A stretch of DNA of 57,625 nucleotides, taken from the NCBI GenBank assembly GCA_005656395.1, contig SRSI01000005.1:1-57625 (forward strand), given 5' to 3'. The stretch is from Strongyloides papillosus. Taxonomy: Eukaryota > Nematoda > Chromadorea > Rhabditida > Strongyloididae. Under the pieces are notes generated by a model that worked only from the letters and a program-made list of their open reading frames with translations, had not been told where the DNA came from and did no database searches. Positions within the stretch are counted from its first letter, which is position 1, and each line of letters opens with the position of its first letter. The position numbers were made by a program, and so were the translations under genes. Below, piece by piece: positions 11,408-22,631 of the stretch.

Positions 11408-11537
11408 AGGGTATATAAACCTTGAAATTGTGGTATTCATTAATTAATTGCAAAGTTCAGTCGCAAAATAGGAATTGTTGCAAGAAAGAATCATTAGCAT
11501 GGCAGAAGGAAATTTATCTGACTGAGATTCAAAGTAA
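11408..11537 (+). promoter_or_regulatory. Possible core promoter and first exon, donor site
   Basis: GGGTATATAAACC at 11408 is a good TATA box. An initiator-like TCATT lies about 30 bp downstream and TCAGTC lies near 11457. An ATG at about 11498 begins MAEGNLSD and meets TGA, and is followed by AAAGTAAGT, a consensus 5' splice site near 11532-11539. No downstream exon was found before or after the piggyBac element that begins at 11540, so the gene may be dead. Confidence 0.3.
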
Positions 11538-11539
11538 GT

Positions 11540-13669
11540 TTAACCCCTTAACGCATAATTTTTTTTGAAAGAAACCTGCAAAAAGAAATCAATTTTTTTT
11601 ATTTAAGAAAACACATTGTTAAACCTTGCTTTAGCAAAAATAAAGAAAAAAATACAAAATTAATAAAAATTTTAATTTTGGATTTTGATCCACATTGCAG
11701 AAAAAAGCCGAATATTGCAATCTTGCGCGTACATCGACTTTTCTTATTTTTCTTCTCGAATTGCTGTTTCAAAAAACATATTTTTATTAGTAATGATATT
11801 TATTTATACTTTTTCAACAGAATAATAATAATAGCAGTATTTAAAAAAAATTATTCAGAAATTTTTTAGTGTGATATATTTCGAAACAAGATGCAGCACA
11901 CAACCCAATATTGCAAGTATAGCACATATAACGACTCTCGTTTCTTTTTTCCTTTGCTATCCCTTTTAGCACAACACACAACGCAATATCTTGTGGGACA
12001 TAGTTTTGTATAAGTCTTCCTACTGATTCGCTTCTAAAATCTAAATTTTTTTTCACCTCTATTTTTTTATACAAAACATATGCGTTTCAAATGCTGATGT
12101 CTAGCAAATGAAATAATATTTTTTATAATATTTTTTCCCCTTTTTCTTGTAATAGAATGCTCATGTAAATGCTGATCTAGACTATCAACACCTTCCATCG
12201 TATCGTTATAATCTATCACCACTTTTGGCTTAGATATTAAATTACCATCTTTATCTGTTTTGTTTGTAGTTGCTTTCTTTGTGTTATGGACTACAGATAA
12301 CAAACAAATGTTTCTTTTATCTTGATACTTCATTACTATTAATTTTCCACGTCTAACAGCTATTATTTCATGTCTTTTTAATTTTTTCGAATAAATTTTA
12401 ATATATATTTTCTATTTTCCTTACAATCCCATATGTGTCCATTTTATGAGTTACTAAAAAATTTGACAATTTTGGTGATGTATAATAACTATCAGTGATG
12501 AGACAGTAGCCTTGATCTAAAAGTGGTTCTAGCAATGACACAACAATTTGGGAAGTAACTGGCATATTTTTATATTTGTCAGTTATTGCTGTACCTTTCC
12601 CTGTGTGTATAACAAATGAAAAAAAAAATACCCACTTTCAGATTCGCACAATAAAAATAATTTGATTACAAACCACGATCTTTTAGTATATACTGCATCT
12701 ACCCTGATCGACCTTTATAAAGCATTAGGCTTTCATCAATTGTTATATCTTTTTTTGGTATATATAAACTAGAACATTTTTTATTTATTATTTCATAAAT
12801 AGGACCAATTTTATAAAGTTTTAGGTTGGGATGAGTATTTGGGTCAAATGTTCATTATTAAAAAAATGTAAATTTCTTTTTATACTTTGATATCTTCTTA
12901 GGTTCCTCAATTTTAGAAAAACAGGAGTATACCATATTTCGTTAGTTAACCAATACATTTCTTCTTCCGGTTTTTTATAAGGCTCTGAAGTATATTTGTA
13001 GCTAGAAATATCATTATTTCATTTTTGTCAACATGTTTCCATTGATTGTCAGATCTGTTCGGTTTTTGTTCCGCATATCTATTTGTTTCTAGAACTAATA
13101 TATCCAACGCAGAATCATCAAAAAAATAATTTGAAATATGCTAGTATATCAAAATTGTCCACTAAAAGAAAAGTTGAACCAGGAGAAGCAACAAATGTAA
13201 GCCTTTGAAGAGATGGATTAGGTTGGACATCGCTTATATTCTTCCAATCAACAGCTATATCTTCTTCTGAACCATTTTCAGAATCACTACTGTAAATATC
13301 ACTTTCTTATGAGCTGCTTTTCTAAATTTGCGTATTCATATTCAGATTCTGTATCGCTCATTTTTCGATATATTTTACTAAAATATAATTAAATAAAATA
13401 TAATAGTAATAATAATAATTTTAAAATTATAAAGCATATCAATTGTATAATTATCCAATATACGTAATTTTATTTTTTGTAACGGTATTACTAAACTTCA
13501 CCATTTTAAGCATATTTTGATGACCACTTTTACACTAAAAATAGATGAATTTAGTAATACCCTAACTTTCACATTATTTTTTAATTCTCGATTTATTCAA
13601 CTGTGAAAATTACAGTAGCAAAAAAAACGACGTCGTTCGAATAACTCGAACGTGTACGTTAAAGGTTAA
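11540..13669 (-). mobile_element. piggyBac element 1, end-complete, 2.13 kb
   Basis: TTAA at 11540-11543 is followed by CCCCTTAACG, and TTAA at 13666-13669 is preceded by the complement of CCTTTAACG. This gives TTAA target duplications with matching inverted tips, as expected for piggyBac. A degraded transposase lies inside on the minus strand. The left end is only a few bases past a consensus splice donor. Confidence 0.75.
11841..13370 (-). pseudogene. piggyBac transposase (DDE_Tnp_1_7), decayed
   Basis: From right to left: a start MSDTESEYEYANLEK near 13360; a middle part rich in stops; KRHEIIAVRRGK near 12360; the hallmark VVIDYNDTMEGVDSLDQH at about 12190-12225, which matches the third catalytic Asp region of the family; and a C-terminal Cys-rich ribbon (MCYTCNIGLCAASCFEIYH) ending at ~11841. 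At least one frame change and many stops separate these pieces, so it cannot make an active enzyme. The assignment rests on the GVDSLDQ motif, the Cys ribbon and the TTAA ends. Confidence 0.8.
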
Positions 13670-14693
13670 CTAAGAATACTTGCATGACATAGCCTGCTTG
13701 GATCGGAAATTTGTTTCCATGCAAACTAATAAATAGGGAGAAAATTCGTAGTAAAAAAATAACCAGTGATTAAAGAATCCTAATAGTTCTAATCTATACA
13801 TATGCTAAGGTTAAACCACTAGAACAATACGTCTTCAAACTCAGTGTAGGTTCCTACATAACGATCATTATAACAGCTTCTAGCCTTAAACCTATTGTGG
13901 TACTACCCTTATGGATAAAAAAAAAGTTAGCAGACTAGAGAAAGATATCTTCATAATATTAAAAAACATAACTTATTAAAATTTCGTCAATTCTGTTATT
14001 AATAGATAGAACAGATTTTATTTGTATTGTACCTTTACTTGTTAAAATAGTACGTAAATAAATAAATTATCGTCAATATCTTCACCATTATCAATATTTA
14101 CACTATCTCTATTTCTAGATACTTATTGCTACTATCATTAACGAAGCAATTATTTAATATTGATAATGGGTCACCAAATTGTTCGGCTTTATAGCAGTAT
14201 AATTTTTTCTCTTCATAGCGACTTTGATTGGCAGGTTACAAAGTCGTGAAATACTTTGTATCATAATGGATGAAAGGCCTTCTGTTTTTGTTGAAAATAG
14301 TAAAATCTTTAATTTAATATAAAAAAATGACATGATCAATGGTATCGACTCTTTTAATACAGAACTCGAATAATTCATTGAAATCTAATCTTTCATTGCA
14401 AAGAACAGTGAATGTTAAGTCATTTATCTTTTTTTTGCATTATTTCTCTTGATTCATTTGAGAAGGACAATTCAATATCATTTCCAGAACAAAATTGTCC
14501 AATCGCTTTATGCATTTGAGATAGAAGTATGGATGTATTAATATTTTCTAATTTTTTTTAATACTTAGTTGAAATACTGCATCAATTTTTTCACTGATAG
14601 CTTTAAATAATGAATGAAAATTTTTTACTTCATGAAATTATCTTTAATTATTCATTTTGTTCAAAACATCTACTAGAAGAATCAAAATGTTTC
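13670..14693. other. Gap; no gene
   Basis: The minus-strand frame at 14154-14378 looks like chance. Nothing else was identified between piggyBac 1 and the next repeat. Confidence 0.4.
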
Positions 14694-14964
14694 TACACAC
14701 AAAATAAAAAAGAACACAGGTTTGCACAAAATGTAACAAATTTGTTTCACCTAAAAAATTTAATTTTCTTGGTTTGCGTCTAATTTTATCGCAATTATTT
14801 CGTATATGAAAAATTAAAACAATAATTAAAAAATTATTAAAATTAATTTCTATTTTTATTTTAGAACATGAGTTATTTTCTACAATACATTATAAAATGC
14901 AAGGTTATAATTTAGTTTATGTAAAATTACAAACACTTTTAAGAAAAACATTTTTAACATATAG
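14694..14964 (+). repeat. Partial copy of the 339-1273 MITE
   Basis: The stretch from CACACAAAATAAAAAAG onward aligns collinearly with 339-620 (shared blocks include TTTTATCGCAATTAT and TTTCTATTTTTATT). The copy stops at about 14964 without a matching right end, so it is truncated. Confidence 0.55.
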
Positions 14965-16272
14965 ATGACCAGTTATTTTTTGCGTCCAACATTTTTCCAT
15001 TATAATTTGTTAGTAGTTAGTAACGGAGGAGTTAATCTGTAAAAAACATTGTCGTATATAATAAAAAAATTATTTCTACAATTTACTTTAATATTACATG
15101 ATTTTTTAGTAAAATATTATTAATTAAAATTTTTACGACTAAAACTTTTTAAAGTATAAAATTTTGTAAAACCAATCAAGTACGTGACGTTAGAACTTTA
15201 CAAATCTTACAAACGTAGTGAGTTTCACTCTTTTTCGTTAGTAGTGCACACTGTGCAACGTTTTGTAGGAAATTACCTTTTTTCCGCTGGTGGGATTATA
15301 CTAAGATATGTTTTTTTCATATCACCTGACAATCTCTGCGGGTAATCTTTACTGAAGTTCTTTTAGTAATATTTTAAAGACCTGGTAGACTGCTTTCTAA
15401 AACTGTAGATTTTTCTATTTCTTCAAGAGTAAGCCAATTTCTTGCCACTTCGAGTAGAAAATCTTTATATCTTATCTTGCTGTCAGATTCAGCGATTGAT
15501 ATATTCTGTATGAATTAAAAAATCCACAGTTAATTAGATAAAGTTACTTCCTTTTTTGCCCACTTTACTGATTTCTGAGAATACTATTGTAGGAAAGATA
15601 TTGATCAGTACGGTCGACGCCTTTCATATTCGCATTATATTAGTGAACACATAACGGCTTCTTTATTTCTTCCCAGGTATTCTTAGATTTTTTTCCTATT
15701 CTGCAATATGAGCTATGTATGAATGGTTGTTTTATCCTATCCCACTTGACGTTTATTCATCCAAAATTAAAAGTAGAACGTCATCTTTTTTGTCAAACGG
15801 CTATTTCACCCTCTTCTTTGTAGACGTTTCTCATTTTTTAGGTATAGTGATAAGCCTCTGTTTTCTCTTATTGTGCCGCACACTCTGGTTTTATGTTCAA
15901 GAGATTTATTTGCAATTAACGTACTATTATAGTAATTATCCTGATAGACTTGGTGCCACAACTCAAGGTTTGGTTCAAGTACAGATAAAATAGTTTTTCT
16001 AGTTTTTTCCCATCAGCAGTATAAATCTCCAAGCACAAATATACCTAGTATTACTTTCAGATAAATTCTCACCAGTAAATCATATTTGACAATTTTTCCA
16101 GGATTATGTATACGAAAAGACAAACGTCCTCTCCATGGAATCATGCCTTCGTTCAATGATAACTTTTGTTTAGGTTTATACACTGTATTGAATTTATGCA
16201 CAAAGTAACCAAGTACTGGTTGAATTTTAAAAAGTCTGGATGAAGAATGGCCCATAACCTCATTATTATTAA

Positions 16273-16488
16273 AGTAAATTTTTATTAAAACTATTGGATT
16301 ATATCCTATAAAATAAAACATATATAAAATATAAAGAACCATCAAAAATAATGTGGGGGGATATAAAATTAACGTATAAAAAGGAGGGGGGAGATAGGTT
16401 GGTAATTTTTCCATTAATTTAGGAGATTTGTTAATTTAAATTCCAAGTGTTCCTTCTCTTTTTTCGTTGCAAGAGAGGAACTCTTACT
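16273..16488 (-). repeat. 3' LTR of the gypsy element
   Basis: 216 bp, nearly identical to 20803-21017. Differences include one substitution near AACTATTGG and one extra G in a G run. The pol reading frame runs a few bases into it (stop at 16484). Confidence 0.9.
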
Positions 16489-19400
16489 CCTCCGTTGTTG
16501 AAATTAAGTTATCCGGATTCTCTGCTGTCGAAGCTGAATTATCAGAATCTTCAGAAGTTTCTCCATCTTGGAAGCGTTTCAACTGTGCTTTATTTCTTAT
16601 TAATGGTCTACCAGGCTTTCCTTCAATAGATAGATGGCATGTATCATCAACAATTTTCCTGACAATGTATGGGCCTTGGAATGGAGGTTGAAGTTTGTTG
16701 GCAGGATGGGGTTTAATAAATACTTTGCTTCCTACTTTCAATTCGTCATCACCCCGAGACTCATTCAATCGTTGGTTTTGTTTTTGTCTCAGTATTTCGG
16801 AAGTGGCTCTTGCTGAAGTTCTTAACATCTTTATTTTTTCAATGGTGATGTTTTCACTAAGTCCAATTTCCATTCCTATTATATCAATATTATTTGGTTC
16901 TCTACCAAACATTACTTGGAAGGGAGTTCTTTTGGTGGTATCGTTTACTGATATGTTATAGATGAAGGCGGCATAGTTGATGGCTAGTTTCAGATCAAAA
17001 GTGGCATTATGGTCAGATATACACTTCAACTTCATCAGTATACTTCTCATTGTTCGGAAGGAGTGTTCAGCAATGCTGTTACCCGTTTTATGGTCGGAAG
17101 TGCAGTAATGTAATTTGATGTTGAAGGTGTCGCACAGTTTTTCCATTTCCGTGTTCTTGTAATTAGTGCCTCTGTCTACAATTAATTTTTTGGGTGAGCC
17201 AAATCTCGAGAAGATTTCTTGAATGGCAATGGTTATGGTGTTTTCGGCAGTCAGGTTCTCCAGTAATACAGGAACCCAAAATCTAGATAGGGTGCATATA
17301 AATTGGATTACTTTCCCGTGTTGAGGGATGACTAGGATGTCACTGGCTACAATCTCCCAGGTTTCATCTGGGTATGGAATTGTCTTCAATTCTGGTCTTA
17401 AACATTCATCATTTTTAACCTTTTGACAGATAACGCATTTTTGCAAGTATTCATCAATATATTTTCGTAAGTTTTGGATCAGGTACCTTCTTTTGATTAA
17501 CTCTTCCATTTTTCCTGCGGAAATATGGGCATATTTTTCGTGATACATTTCAATAAGTTTCAGGATCGATTCATTTCTGGACAATGGTAACTTTAGCTTA
17601 TCATCCCCTCCCTTTTTAAATTTCATTCCTTTTAGTTCAATATCAAAGTCCTTCAGGTCACTTTGGTCCTCCATGATGATTTTACTCATGGCATCTCTTT
17701 CCTGTGAAGTAGTTTCAAGTACAGCGTAGCATTTGGAGATATTGGAGGTGGTGTTGGGTCGTGACAGTAGGTCTGCGAGAGTGTTTTGACTTCCAGGCAG
17801 GTATTTTATTTCAGTAGCGTATTGATTTATTGATGACATTAATTCAAAGTGTTTTGGTTGGGTGATGGATTTGCTGTGTAGTAAGGCGCTTAAGGGTTTG
17901 TGGTCGGAGTGGATATAGAGAGTACGACCGGCTATCAGATTTTTGAATTTATCTACTCCTACTGCGATACTCTTGAGCTCTAAATAACTTGGACTGCGTG
18001 CTTTGATGGTGGGCCCCAGAACATTACAGAAGTGACCTAAAATAGACCGTTCATTTCCTTCTTCTTGATACAAGTAACCACCCACTGCCTCGTTTGAAGC
18101 ATCAACGACCAAAATAAGAGGTTTTGATGGATCCATCATTTTAAGTGGTGGTATTTCTAACAGTGCAGTCAGCAGGTCTTTGTATAGATGTTGTTGGTTG
18201 TTCCAGTCAATTTTGTCGTTAAGATTTCCTCTAGTCAGTTGGTACAGTGGTCGAGTCAATTTCTCCCAATTCGGTATGGCGGTGTGGAAATAGTTTGCAG
18301 CTTGTATTATTGAGTACAGATTTTTCTTTTTCATCGGTAGAGTGGAGTTTACAAGCTTGGAGATCGAACTATCACTGGGGGTTATACTATCATTGCTAAA
18401 TTTCCAAGATAAATATTCAATTTCTCTTCTTAGGAATTTAGACTTACCCACAGATAGTTTTGCATCCTTTTCACTCAGTATAGACAGCATATCCTCCAGA
18501 ATCCGTAAATGGTGGTCCACATCTTTTGAGGTCAACAGGATAATGTCATCTTGGTAAATTTCAAGTTGGAAATTTTCTCTTGTTGACCTTTCTCTGAATT
18601 CTTCAAATAATAGCTCAATACTCCTTTGGAATATGATCGGGCTGTTAATGCATCCTTGGGGTAGCCGTGCATAGGAGTATGTTGTTGCTCCTACCTTGAA
18701 GTTAAAGCTTTCAACATTTTCCGGGTTCAGCTTTATTTGAAAAAACCCCTGGTGCAAGTCGATAACAGAAGCATAGGTGAATCGTCTCAAGGATTGGATA
18801 ATTTTTGCCAACGTATTAGGTTCATAATTCATCTTTACCGTTTTATGATTTAACTCTCTTGCGTCAAAGAGAACTCGAACTCTCTGGTGTACAACATTAT
18901 TTTGGTCAGTGAAGGTCTTCGGTCGGTTGTTTTTATCTTTCTTAACTATTGAGTAAAATGGTTGAATTTCAAGTGCTTTTGATTTTTTTATAATCCCGTA
19001 GTGTTCCATTTCGTTGATATTAGCAATGAGATCTGGTGTGATAGGGCAACTGTAGAATTTTATGTTCAATGGTTTCACGTCAACGAATTTTTGGGTAGGG
19101 GCAGTGTTGATACTTCCTCCGACGTCGTACTCGCTGTTTGGTTCAAGATTGGGGAATTTCAGGCGCATAGCGATTTTAAATCTATTAGCAATTCGATCTA
19201 AACCCTCAGTTGTTATGTCAAAATTATTTTTATTAATCTTAACGTGGTTTACAACAGGATCAAAGCTTAATGATTTATTATTAAACGTGATATTGATATT
19301 AATTTTCTTCAAGATGTCAAGTCCTAATATTCCTTCAAATCCATGAAAAGCATTTAAAGAAACTAACAGGTCGCTGACTGATATTTTGAAATTTGCAATG

Positions 19401-20092
19401 ATCAATTCAACAGGTTCAGGAATTCTTCTCATTTCAATGGTACCACTTGCCGTTCTAATTACTCTAGTAGGCAACTTGGAGATGTCGGTGATATTTTCGG
19501 CACAGGCTTTCGGTATAATAGAGACCTGTGATCCGGTATCTACCAGTCCTTTGAAGTGATAATCTTTTATGGTAACATTTACTATATATAAACCATTTTC
19601 TTCATTAGCATGTTCAATGATGGCTAAGTACGGTTCATTGGATTCACTCGGTTTATTAATAACAATACTTTCTTCTTCACTGGAGCTTTCGAGATCGATG
19701 GAGACATGTTCATTATTTTCATTGGTGGCTGTTATTTCATACTTGGGTTCGTGATCTTCAGTAATATCGGTCTTTATGTACATATCTTCTTTCTTAACTT
19801 TAACATTAACAGTTTCTTTATTTGCGGTATCATCGAGAACACTATTACACGTTTTTTCATTCATTTGGCATTTGATTGTGGGAACAGTAGGAGCAGTAGA
19901 TTCATTGGAAACAGTGGATTCAGTGGAAACAGTAAAAGCAGTAGATTCAGTAGGATTGATGGAAACAGTAGGCTTAGAATTTCTTCTTTTGGTTCGAATA
20001 AGATGTGAATTTTGGAAGGTTGTGGGAGTTTTACCTCTAAAGTCCTTCTCTTCAGAGTTTACAAGTTTTTTGAGCCATTTCGTTGTGGACAC
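16484..20092 (-). CDS. pol: gypsy pol: protease, RT, RNase H, integrase
   Basis: 1,202 codons, uninterrupted. In order: a Ser/Thr/Pro-rich leader (residues ~40-75), an aspartic protease with GLVDTGSQVSIIP (~185), reverse transcriptase with the active site in the variant form YQDDIILL (~515), RNase H with LVVDASNEAVGGYLY and YIHSDHKPLSALL, an integrase zinc-binding domain (YHEKYAH then CVICQK), a DDE core with ASDILV, IVDRGTNY and the Glu in GNSIAEHSFR, and a C-terminal chromodomain-less tail with VGSKVFIKPHPANKLQPPFQGPYIV. The first 34 bp overlap the end of gag in the -1 frame, so expression by -1 frameshifting is expected; a protein made from the 20092 ATG alone is the alternative. All catalytic motifs appear intact, so the copy may be competent. 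Confidence 0.93.
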   Translation of the reverse strand: MSTTKWLKKLVNSEEKDFRGKTPTTFQNSHLIRTKRRNSKPTVSINPTESTAFTVSTESTVSNESTAPTVPTIKCQMNEKTCNSVLDDTANKETVNVKVKKEDMYIKTDITEDHEPKYEITATNENNEHVSIDLESSSEEESIVINKPSESNEPYLAIIEHANEENGLYIVNVTIKDYHFKGLVDTGSQVSIIPKACAENITDISKLPTRVIRTASGTIEMRRIPEPVELIIANFKISVSDLLVSLNAFHGFEGILGLDILKKININITFNNKSLSFDPVVNHVKINKNNFDITTEGLDRIANRFKIAMRLKFPNLEPNSEYDVGGSINTAPTQKFVDVKPLNIKFYSCPITPDLIANINEMEHYGIIKKSKALEIQPFYSIVKKDKNNRPKTFTDQNNVVHQRVRVLFDARELNHKTVKMNYEPNTLAKIIQSLRRFTYASVIDLHQGFFQIKLNPENVESFNFKVGATTYSYARLPQGCINSPIIFQRSIELLFEEFRERSTRENFQLEIYQDDIILLTSKDVDHHLRILEDMLSILSEKDAKLSVGKSKFLRREIEYLSWKFSNDSITPSDSSISKLVNSTLPMKKKNLYSIIQAANYFHTAIPNWEKLTRPLYQLTRGNLNDKIDWNNQQHLYKDLLTALLEIPPLKMMDPSKPLILVVDASNEAVGGYLYQEEGNERSILGHFCNVLGPTIKARSPSYLELKSIAVGVDKFKNLIAGRTLYIHSDHKPLSALLHSKSITQPKHFELMSSINQYATEIKYLPGSQNTLADLLSRPNTTSNISKCYAVLETTSQERDAMSKIIMEDQSDLKDFDIELKGMKFKKGGDDKLKLPLSRNESILKLIEMYHEKYAHISAGKMEELIKRRYLIQNLRKYIDEYLQKCVICQKVKNDECLRPELKTIPYPDETWEIVASDILVIPQHGKVIQFICTLSRFWVPVLLENLTAENTITIAIQEIFSRFGSPKKLIVDRGTNYKNTEMEKLCDTFNIKLHYCTSDHKTGNSIAEHSFRTMRSILMKLKCISDHNATFDLKLAINYAAFIYNISVNDTTKRTPFQVMFGREPNNIDIIGMEIGLSENITIEKIKMLRTSARATSEILRQKQNQRLNESRGDDELKVGSKVFIKPHPANKLQPPFQGPYIVRKIVDDTCHLSIEGKPGRPLIRNKAQLKRFQDGETSEDSDNSASTAENPDNLISTTEE

Positions 20093-20712
20093 TCACTCAA
20101 TTTATGATCATTGGCTCCACATCTCAAGCATTCGCCATTTTTGCGTCGACAGTTTTCAGCAGTGTGGTTGTTCTTCTTACAATAAGAGCAGTGGAGGTTC
20201 TTATCTTGGCTAGACAACTTGTAGGCAGTGATTATCTCTGTCTTCAACTCCTCAATTGAACGGTTGTTGAGAGAGTATCCGGTAGCATGCAGAAGAGTAG
20301 GATTGTGGGCCAGAGACTTCAAGATGTACGTGTGAATCTCTCTTTCTAAGGCTTTTTCTCCCAAACTGTTGTGGGCAGTTGACATCAACTTCTCCAGTTC
20401 ATCTAAAGAAGATTCGAGAGCATTGGCAGATTCCAAATTCAGTTTGAAGGTGATCAATTTACGTAGAGAGTATTCGGTTGAATTTGTTCCATCGTAGTTG
20501 TCCTTGAGAAATTGTTTGATTTCTTGACAAGTGGTGAGTCCTTTCTTCTCTATCAACTTGATGATTGAAAGATCCAGCTTGATTAGAAGAATATCGCGCT
20601 CGTCCTCTACCAGGGCATCCAGGCGTATCGCTCTCTCCAGTTGTTGAAGCCAAATAGTGGCATTCTCCATCTTCGGAACGAATTTCTCGATGCTGTGAAC
20701 AAAGTCGGCCAT
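20059..20712 (-). CDS. gag: gypsy gag with two CCHC zinc knuckles
   Basis: 217 codons from ATG at 20712. The N-terminal two thirds are alpha-helical in composition (WLQQLERAIRLDALVEDERD), as in retrotransposon capsids. The C-terminus has CSYCKKNNHTAENC and CLRCGANDHKLSEC, two CCHC knuckles that bind RNA. It ends 34 bp inside pol. Length and layout are normal for a small gypsy Gag. It assembles the particle that packages element RNA. Confidence 0.9.
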   Translation of the reverse strand: MADFVHSIEKFVPKMENATIWLQQLERAIRLDALVEDERDILLIKLDLSIIKLIEKKGLTTCQEIKQFLKDNYDGTNSTEYSLRKLITFKLNLESANALESSLDELEKLMSTAHNSLGEKALEREIHTYILKSLAHNPTLLHATGYSLNNRSIEELKTEIITAYKLSSQDKNLHCSYCKKNNHTAENCRRKNGECLRCGANDHKLSECPQRNGSKNL

Positions 20713-20802
20713 GTCGTTTATCGGTAGTTGCTTTGAGTTGTAGTTCTTCCAGTAATAGAACAGTTAAACTCTTTTAAGCTGACAGTACAACGGTACAAGT
20801 AC

Positions 20803-21017
20803 AGTAAATTTTTATTAAAACTTTTGGATTATATCCTATAAAATAAAACATATATAAAATATAAAGAACCATCAAAAATAATGTGGGGGATATAAAATTA
20901 ACGTATAAAAAGGAGGGGGGAGATAGGTTGGTAATTTTTCCATTAATTTAGGAGATTTGTTAATTTAAATTCCAAGTGTTCCTTCTCTTTTTTCGTTGCA
21001 AGAGAGGAACTCTTACT
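20803..21017 (-). repeat. 5' LTR of the gypsy element
   Basis: 215-bp partner of the repeat at 16273. It lies upstream of gag in the element's orientation, so it should carry the element's promoter and polyadenylation signals; CTATAAAATAAAAC near 20835 is A+T-rich but no box is assigned with confidence. Confidence 0.9.
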
Positions 21018-21658
21018 TTAAAGTGTCAAAATGTCCGTATTTGTTCAAATCTATTTCGACTCATTATCTTAAGAAAAATTAGTACTATTAAAAGTGGATT
21101 TGTTGACCAATATTCTCTCAGCTCTCTCTTTTGTGTACGTCTCAATAAAATTATAAGGGCTAAAAATTTCTTAAATTCCGCTGGATTGACTGAAGACCAT
21201 TTTAAAGTTTTAGCAATTTTATGTTTCTTTGAATTTTTGCTATACTATACAGACTCTGATAGCTGAACATTTCAAATAAATTATCGCCCAGTAATAGTTT
21301 CATTACTTCCGGGATACTATTTGGTTTCAGATATTGCAACTGTAACGCCACAACTACCTTCAAAATCTCCAATTTTGATTTAACATTTTCTGTTGACCAA
21401 TCGTCATCATCAAAATTTAACTCCCGTCCACTAGGTAAACTAATTATTGAATGCTCATTTACGTTTGACCCAGAGTTACTTGAAATCAATACTTCTCTTT
21501 TTTTTCCGGTACAACATTTTCAATGTCTGAACTTTCATAGTCATCATTTTCCTCTTCTTCTAAAGGAATCATCACTTTAGTATTATTTTGTGAAGCTTGA
21601 AAGTCATAATCAACCTCACAATCATCCAAAGTTTCTTCATCACTTGGAATATCTGACA

Positions 21659-21781
21659 TGTTGAGTGTGGCAACCCGCCCTTAAGAAATAGTATAAAGAT
21701 TATTTCATATTGCATTGTTGTTAAATTAGATGCTTTAATAAAATATATTATCCTATCTAAATATCGTATAAACATCTTACA
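21659..21781. repeat. Direct repeat, copy 1 (solo-LTR-like)
   Basis: TGTTGAGTGTGGCAACCCGC ... ACATCTTACA, 123 bp, with TG...CA ends as in LTRs of copia or BEL type. It matches 22632-22760 in the same orientation. Its left end abuts the start codon of piggyBac transposase 2 (its terminal A, read on the minus strand, supplies the A of ATG). No target duplication is evident, so the LTR assignment is tentative. Confidence 0.4.
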
Positions 21782-21789
21782 TGGAGGTT

Positions 21790-22631
21790 TCACGAACCAT
21801 AAACTATATTTAATTCACAAAGGAATCGATAGATCGTATTCTATATCTATGTCCGATATTCTGCATGACGTTAATTTTTATTGTACGTTATTATTATTTT
21901 CACAATACTCATGGTACTTTAACATTTAGAAATTCAGCTTAGGTATATCTGTATTTGCAACATATGAGTATTTTTTATGCCTTGCATCCCACGCAGCTCT
22001 TTAAATATTTGTTTATTGAGTTATTTAATTGATTAAGATAATAATAGTTGTGCACAACATAGAATAGAATTACTGAGACTGTACACACCCATACATTATG
22101 TGTATATAAACTCACCGATTTATGTTACTTATGTTCTTTTCTTATTAATAAAATATTCTTTCTTATTATTGTTTACAAGACATTTTTTAAAATCAGGTAC
22201 CATTAGATATTACTAAGTAGAAGATGCGTTCTTGAATATTACACTCATTATCTACAATTGTTATATAAATCTATTATTTTCTGCATTTCATATCATTTTT
22301 TAGTTTTACGATATAACAATGTCGTTCAATTTTCGTTCAAGTATTTTACCTACAAAGAAAAACATATATTTTTAAAGAAATTTTTAATAGAAAAAAAAAC
22401 CAATGTTAATAAAAAGACCAACTAAATAAATGAATAAGTTAGGTATCAATCCAATGCATTTAAAAGAAGTAGTCTTATTGCATCAAATATAAAGCCAAAA
22501 GAAAGAAGTTATTTATTACGCAATCAAAGCAATAGAGAAAAATAAAGAAGATGATAAAATCTTTAATATTCATACAAAAAAACAAAAACTTATCTAACCC
22601 TTACCTGTAAAGATCCAGGCAGAAAAGAGGA
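21790..22631. other. Gap between the two direct repeats
   Basis: A+T-rich with no open frame of note. If the flanking repeats were LTRs of one element, this ~850 bp would be its internal region, but no gag/pol remains are seen. Confidence 0.35.

Larger units (their letters stand above)
16273..21017 (-). mobile_element. Ty3/gypsy LTR retrotransposon, full length, young
   Basis: Two LTRs (16273-16488 and 20803-21017), with AGT...ACT termini in element orientation, enclose gag and pol on the minus strand. The flanks TTAA (16269-16272) and TTAA (21018-21021) are the 4-bp target duplication. The LTRs differ at only a few positions, so the insertion is recent compared with everything around it. 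No env follows pol. A standard TGG-type primer-binding site is not seen after the 5' LTR; the first internal bases read GTACTTGTACCGTTG, so the primer is unidentified. The insertion lies in the middle of a piggyBac transposase gene. Confidence 0.93.
15170..21659 (-). pseudogene. piggyBac transposase 2, split by gypsy insertion
   Basis: The right part (21659 to 21022) begins with ATG and MSDIPSDEETLDDCE, an acidic N-terminus typical of piggyBac transposases. It continues through WSSVNPAEFKKFLALIILL and YWSTNPLL to MSRNRFEQIRTF at the gypsy junction. The left part (16268 down to ~15180) resumes with LFKIQPVLGYFVHKF and KQKLSLNEGMIPWRGRLSF (DEGMI/GR core region; here Asn replaces the usual Asp of DEG), then GVDRTDQYLSYNSI near 15620, PQRLSGDMKKTYLS near 15330, and a Cys-containing C-terminal ribbon (CTVCTTNEKE) near 15240. 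Stops and frame changes occur in the left part and at the N-terminal end, and the catalytic Asp change is a further lesion. Together the two parts cover the whole transposase. The element's own TTAA/TIR ends were not located. Confidence 0.75.

Noticed and set aside
16447..20213. Many plus-strand open frames (for example 19062-19346, 19776-20213)
   Set aside because: They are antisense shadows of the intact gypsy gag and pol.
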